Source: an uncultured Rhodospirillales bacterium (GTDB lineage Bacteria > Pseudomonadota > Alphaproteobacteria > Acetobacterales > Acetobacteraceae). Taken from it: 9,563 bases of DNA. Within the stretch, counting starts at the first letter, position 1. Every line of letters begins with the position of its first letter. Below, one piece after another: positions 6,659 through 9,563 of this stretch. The stretch spans positions 1-9,563 of the forward strand of contig CAIMVB010000443.1 in assembly GCA_903844785.1 (NCBI GenBank). The letters are read 5' to 3'. The position numbers and the translations under genes were made by a program. Below the pieces are notes generated by a model. It worked only from the letters and a program-made list of their open reading frames with translations, made no database searches and was not told the origin of the DNA.

Positions 6659-7716
6659 CACGCATCCTTGCCGACAGCGTCGGCGACCGAAGTGAAGCCA
6701 TCACGCGCCAGCAGCGCCGCCAAGCCATCGAGGATTTGGCGCACCAGCACCGGCCCGGCATAGGCGAAGCCAGAATAGAGTTGCACCAGCGAAGCGCCGG
6801 CGCGGATTTTCGCATAAGCCTGGTCGGCACTGGCAATACCGCCCACGCCGATCAAGGCAAGCCGGCCTGCAGCAAGCCGAAAACAGCGCCGCAAGACTTC
6901 CGTGGAGAGGTGGAAAAGCGGCGCGCCGGAAAGCCCACCTGCCTGGTCCTTCAATGGGGAATGCAGCGAAGCCGGGCGGGTGATGGTGGTATTGGAAATG
7001 ATCAAGCCAGCAATGCCCTGCGCCACGCAGGCTTCCACAATGGGGCCTAGCGCTTCATCGGCCAGATCAGGCGCGATTTTAACGAATAAGGGCGGCCGCT
7101 TGGCCAAGGCGGCGCGACGCACATTGATGGCGGCCAGAATGGCGGCAAGCCGTTCTTCACCCTGCAAATCCCGGAGCCCCGGCGTATTGGGGGAGGAGAC
7201 ATTGACGGTGACGTAATCCGCATATGGCGCAAGCGCTTCGTAAAGCGCCGGGTAGTCGCGTTCCGGATCAGCGCCTTCTTTGTTGATGCCGATATTGGCG
7301 CCAAAAATCCCGGGCAAGGGCCTGGGCAGCGCTTTTAGCCGCGCCAGATAGGCATCAAGCCCGCCATTATTGAAGCCCATGCGATTGATCACCGCCTGAT
7401 CTTCCATCAAACGAAACAGGCGCGGGCGTGGATTGCCTGGCTGCGGCCGGGGCGTGACCGTGCCAGCTTCCATGAAACCAAAGCCGAGGCGAAGAAGAGG
7501 CAGGACCGCATCCGCATTCTTGTCAAACCCAGCAGCAAGGCCGAGCGGATTGCGGAAATTAAGGCCAGCGACTTCGGTCATCAGGCTCAGGTGATCCGCG
7601 CCGCGGTCCCGGCCCGCCAGGCCAAGGGCCAGGGCGCGCAGCGCGATACCATGGGCGGTTTCAGCATCCATACCGCGCATGAGCGGCATGAGGGCAGAGG
7701 CGATTGCAGGGGTCAT
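6658..7716 (-). CDS. pyrD: Dihydroorotate dehydrogenase (quinone), class 2
   Basis: 352 aa, normal for class 2 enzymes. PyrD oxidises dihydroorotate to orotate with FMN and reduces membrane quinone, the fourth step of de novo pyrimidine biosynthesis; it associates with the inner membrane through an N-terminal amphipathic segment (about residues 1-40 here). Conserved blocks are FRNPLGLAAGFDKNADAV (54-71), INRMGFNNGG (110-119), GANIGINK (139-146), TVNVSSPNTPGLRDLQ (170-185), which holds the catalytic serine of class 2 enzymes, VKIAPDL (212-218), ISNTT (240-244) and the FMN phosphate loop IGVGGIASADQAYAKIRAGASLVQLYS (289-315 region). The start is the ATG at 7716, with a purine-rich AAGGGGG about 4-5 nt upstream. 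A TTG at 7758 would add 14 residues without support. The HAD gene follows with a one-base overlap. No clear promoter was found upstream. Confidence 0.96.
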   Translation of the reverse strand: MTPAIASALMPLMRGMDAETAHGIALRALALGLAGRDRGADHLSLMTEVAGLNFRNPLGLAAGFDKNADAVLPLLRLGFGFMEAGTVTPRPQPGNPRPRLFRLMEDQAVINRMGFNNGGLDAYLARLKALPRPLPGIFGANIGINKEGADPERDYPALYEALAPYADYVTVNVSSPNTPGLRDLQGEERLAAILAAINVRRAALAKRPPLFVKIAPDLADEALGPIVEACVAQGIAGLIISNTTITRPASLHSPLKDQAGGLSGAPLFHLSTEVLRRCFRLAAGRLALIGVGGIASADQAYAKIRAGASLVQLYSGFAYAGPVLVRQILDGLAALLARDGFTSVADAVGKDA

Positions 7717-8107
7717 GGACCCCCTTCTGCCCTGGACTGAGGCGCGGTGAAAGCCCAAAGCGCAGGGGGCGGGCGCTTGGGGCCTTAGTCAACCCGCAGG
7801 GTGCCATGGATCGCACTTCTTGCGATGGAGAATATTGAATTTGGGACGGGAGATGACTGTTTCCAGAACCGTGCAGCGCTCCACGCAAAACCATGCTGCT
7901 CTGGCTGGCCAAAAGCAAGCTTCACGTTAATCATTGTTGTAATGCTGTCTTTGGATTATGTTGTTGCTATTACTCAAGCATTTTGGGGCGTTGAGAGGGG
8001 TTGTGCCAGCTTTCCGCTGCCTTGCCGTTTATGCCGATGAAGCTGCCCCTTCCGGCTGCCATTGCGCTGCCTGCTAGGAAGAAGGGAAGCCAGCCGCGGC
8101 CGAGGTG
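7717..8107. promoter_or_regulatory. Divergent intergenic region between pyrD and the RTX protease gene
   Basis: This gap of about 390 bp has no gene I can support. Near pyrD it is GC-rich. Around 7925-7985 it becomes visibly A+T-richer, the most promoter-like stretch of the window. It contains a perfect 6-bp hairpin ATCGCA-CTTCT-TGCGAT (7810-7826), a weak promoter candidate (7934-7962), a purine run (8076-8089) and a short ORF just before the protease. An open frame at 7801-8040 resembles nothing I know and has no good start signal. Confidence 0.4.
7934..7962 (+). promoter_or_regulatory. Candidate sigma70-like promoter for the protease gene
   Basis: TTGTTG (7934-7939) and TATGTT (7957-7962) are separated by exactly 17 nt, inside the A+T-richest part of the gap. 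Matches to consensus are modest (3 of 6 and 4 of 6). It would give a 5' untranslated leader of about 140 nt before the protease start, long enough to carry the short ORF at 8031-8111. Confidence 0.25.
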
Positions 8108-8111
8108 TTGA
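8031..8111 (+). CDS. Possible short leader ORF (26 aa) overlapping the protease start
   Basis: An ATG at 8031 (or 8037) opens a 26-codon frame, rich in Pro, Ala and basic residues near its end, that stops with TGA at 8109-8111. That stop overlaps the TTG proposed as the protease start (TTGA, 8108-8111), a geometry like the ATGA couplings seen elsewhere in the window. There is no Shine-Dalgarno sequence before the ATG, and a frame this short can arise by chance in GC-rich DNA. I do not recognise the peptide. If translated it would act as a coupling leader rather than as a functional protein. Confidence 0.2.
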   Translation: MPMKLPLPAAIALPARKKGSQPRPRC

Positions 8112-9563
8112 GCACCGTGTCTGCCGATCCTGCCATGGATGTCCCGGGCGACCCGACATCCAGTTTTGCGATTGCTGTCGGGGTGCCGCTGAACGGCGTT
8201 TTGGAATTCGCAACTGATCACGATTGGTATCGGGTGGAACTCGTGGCCGGCACGCGATATAGAATCACGCTGGATGGCTTAGCCTTTGATGAAAATATCG
8301 CGCTTGAAGATCCTTATATTTATCTGCGGCGCGCCGATGGGTCTTTGATCACTGAAGATGATGATGCTGGGCCAGGGCGGAATTCCCTGCTGAATTGGAT
8401 CGCGCCCGCAAGCGGAGTCTATTACCTTGATGTGGGTGCCTGGGATGAGCGTTATGTCGGCGGCTATCAGCTTTCGATCAATGAATTCGTCGTGCCGCAG
8501 TATAGCCTGGACCAGATCGCTGATTTCTTGACCTCTGGCTACTGGGGCGGCCCTGGTCATCGCTGGGATACCAGCGCCGATAATATCATCACCTATAACG
8601 TCACGGCGCTCACCAGCGCTGGGCAGTTTCTGGCGCGCGCGGCCTTTCAGGCCTGGGCTAATGTGACCAATCTGGTTTTTCAGGAAGTCACTTCAGGGGG
8701 CGATATTCCATTTGACGATAATCAATCTGGCGCCTTTGCTGCCGGCAGTTGGAGCAATGGGCTGATCGCCTCCATGCGGGTGAATATCAGTACCGGATGG
8801 CTCGCGAGTTACGGTACCACAATCGATAGCTATTCCTTCCAAACCTATGTTCATGAAATCGGCCATGCGCTTGGGCTTGGCCATGGCGGCCCTTATAATG
8901 GTTCCGCAAGCTATGGGCTGGATAACAGCTACAGCAACGACATCTGGTCCTATACGATCATGTCGTATTTCGATCAGGCGGAAGCGGGGTTCGGCAGCTA
9001 TCGCTACGTCATGGGCCCAAGCCTTGCCGATATCCTGGCCGCGCAAAATCTTTACGGCGCCAATGCCGCGTTCAATGCCAGCAATGAGGTTTACGGACAT
9101 AACGCGACTGCCGGATCACTTTATGATTTCACAGCCTATGCCAATCCACCCGCCTTCACCATTTACGATACGGGCGGCGCCGATACGCTGGATGCTTCTG
9201 GCTATAGCCAAAATCAGATTATTGATCTGCACGCCGAGGCCTTTTCTTCCATCGGTGGGCTTACCAACAACATCACCATCGCCCGTGGTGTTGATCTGGA
9301 AGCCGCGCGCGGCGGTGATGGTTCAGATAGCATCCTTGGCAATGGCGGCAGTAATTTCCTCTGGGGTAATGCGGGTGCCGATACGCTGATTGGGGATGCA
9401 GGGGTCGATACACTCTCGGGCGGGCCGGATGATGACAGGCTGGATGGTGGGGCGGGTGACGATAGCGCCCTTGGCGATGCAGGGGATAACATCATCTCCG
9501 GCGGGAATGGACAGGATACGCTGATGGGCGGCTTGGGCAGCGATAGCCTTTTGGGGGGCGCAG
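8108..9563 (+). CDS. Serralysin-like M10 zinc metalloprotease with PPC-like domain and RTX repeats (3' end outside window)
   Basis: Partial gene: 485 codons are visible and the frame is open to the right edge. Residues about 18-125 resemble a PPC (pre-peptidase C-terminal) beta-sandwich, with DHDWYRVELVAGTRYRITL (37-55) and ASGVYYLDVGA (101-111). A catalytic domain (about 130-300) follows, with the zinc site HEIGHALGLGH (249-259: H249, E250, H253, H259) and the Met-turn TIMSYF (283-288: M285, Y287). From about 300 the serralysin C-terminal domain begins (SLADILAAQNLYGAN, 305-319), leading into nine in-phase nonapeptides at 402-482. Such proteins bind calcium through the repeats and leave the cell by a type I system using a C-terminal signal, here outside the window; accordingly no N-terminal signal peptide is seen. 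An in-frame TAG at 8075 limits the N-terminus. The start is uncertain: TTG 8108 is preferred for its TTGA overlap with the upstream frame; GTG 8105, GTG 8117 and ATG 8135 are alternatives. Confidence 0.88.
   Translation, partial: MSTVSADPAMDVPGDPTSSFAIAVGVPLNGVLEFATDHDWYRVELVAGTRYRITLDGLAFDENIALEDPYIYLRRADGSLITEDDDAGPGRNSLLNWIAPASGVYYLDVGAWDERYVGGYQLSINEFVVPQYSLDQIADFLTSGYWGGPGHRWDTSADNIITYNVTALTSAGQFLARAAFQAWANVTNLVFQEVTSGGDIPFDDNQSGAFAAGSWSNGLIASMRVNISTGWLASYGTTIDSYSFQTYVHEIGHALGLGHGGPYNGSASYGLDNSYSNDIWSYTIMSYFDQAEAGFGSYRYVMGPSLADILAAQNLYGANAAFNASNEVYGHNATAGSLYDFTAYANPPAFTIYDTGGADTLDASGYSQNQIIDLHAEAFSSIGGLTNNITIARGVDLEAARGGDGSDSILGNGGSNFLWGNAGADTLIGDAGVDTLSGGPDDDRLDGGAGDDSALGDAGDNIISGGNGQDTLMGGLGSDSLLGGA
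9311..9553 (+). repeat. RTX nonapeptide repeats, nine in-phase copies
   Basis: Residues 402-482 of the protease divide without interruption into nine 9-residue units of the form G-[GN D]-x-G-x-[DN]-x-[hydrophobic]-x, for example GGDGSDSIL, GNAGADTLI, GGNGQDTLM and GGLGSDSLL. These are the calcium-binding turns of the parallel beta-roll in RTX proteins. The fifth unit (GGPDDDRLD, 438-446) has Asp where the third Gly is expected, and the second (GNGGSNFLW) has Asn for Asp. The array continues towards the window edge (GGA), so the total number of repeats is unknown. Confidence 0.9.

Noticed and set aside
7801..8040. 79-codon plus-strand frame in the pyrD-protease gap
   Set aside because: It starts with GTG with no Shine-Dalgarno sequence and resembles no family. 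It has one hydrophobic stretch, but this coincides with the A+T-rich promoter-like patch, where such codons arise by chance.
8693..9100. 135-codon minus-strand frame opposite the protease catalytic domain
   Set aside because: It is antisense to the zinc-binding region, which is clearly coding on the plus strand.
9214..9495. Ser/Pro-rich minus-strand frame opposite the RTX repeats
   Set aside because: Its repetitive composition is simply the reverse complement of the glycine/aspartate-rich RTX codons.

Overview
The window reads as a chromosomal segment of an Alphaproteobacterium. The GC-rich codon use, the hisF-hisE pair, the class 2 pyrD, the AlgH/YqgE protein and the type I-secreted RTX metalloprotease point to the Rhodospirillales/Acetobacteraceae side, but the family-level placement is an inference from general familiarity and was not tested. 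Coding density is high. No rRNA, tRNA, CRISPR array, insertion sequence, phage gene or attachment site was seen.

Layout from left to right: (1) the 5' part of a type II NADH dehydrogenase-like flavoprotein gene on the minus strand, running off the left edge; (2) a divergent gap of about 150 bp, then glcD and glcE on the plus strand, joined by a 4-bp ATGA overlap and not followed by glcF; (3) hisF and hisE on the minus strand, abutting with zero spacing and convergent with glcE, where HisE carries a long lysine-rich N-terminal extension; (4) on the plus strand, an AlgH/YqgE family gene and a small cupin gene 11 bp apart; (5) on the minus strand, pyrD (class 2 dihydroorotate dehydrogenase) followed by a HAD class IIA hydrolase gene overlapping it by one base (TGATG); (6) a gap of about 390 bp, part of it A+T-richer, then the 5' part of a serralysin-like zinc metalloprotease gene with RTX repeats on the plus strand, running off the right edge.

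The central genes are housekeeping: glycolate-type 2-hydroxyacid oxidation, late histidine biosynthesis, pyrimidine biosynthesis and respiration. The right end is different: a secreted calcium-binding protease with a PPC-like domain placed before the catalytic domain. I do not see an obviously new multi-gene system. The points most worth a second look are the histone-tail-like extension of HisE, the protease architecture with a possible translationally coupled short ORF before it, and the absence of glcF and of the other his genes from their usual positions.
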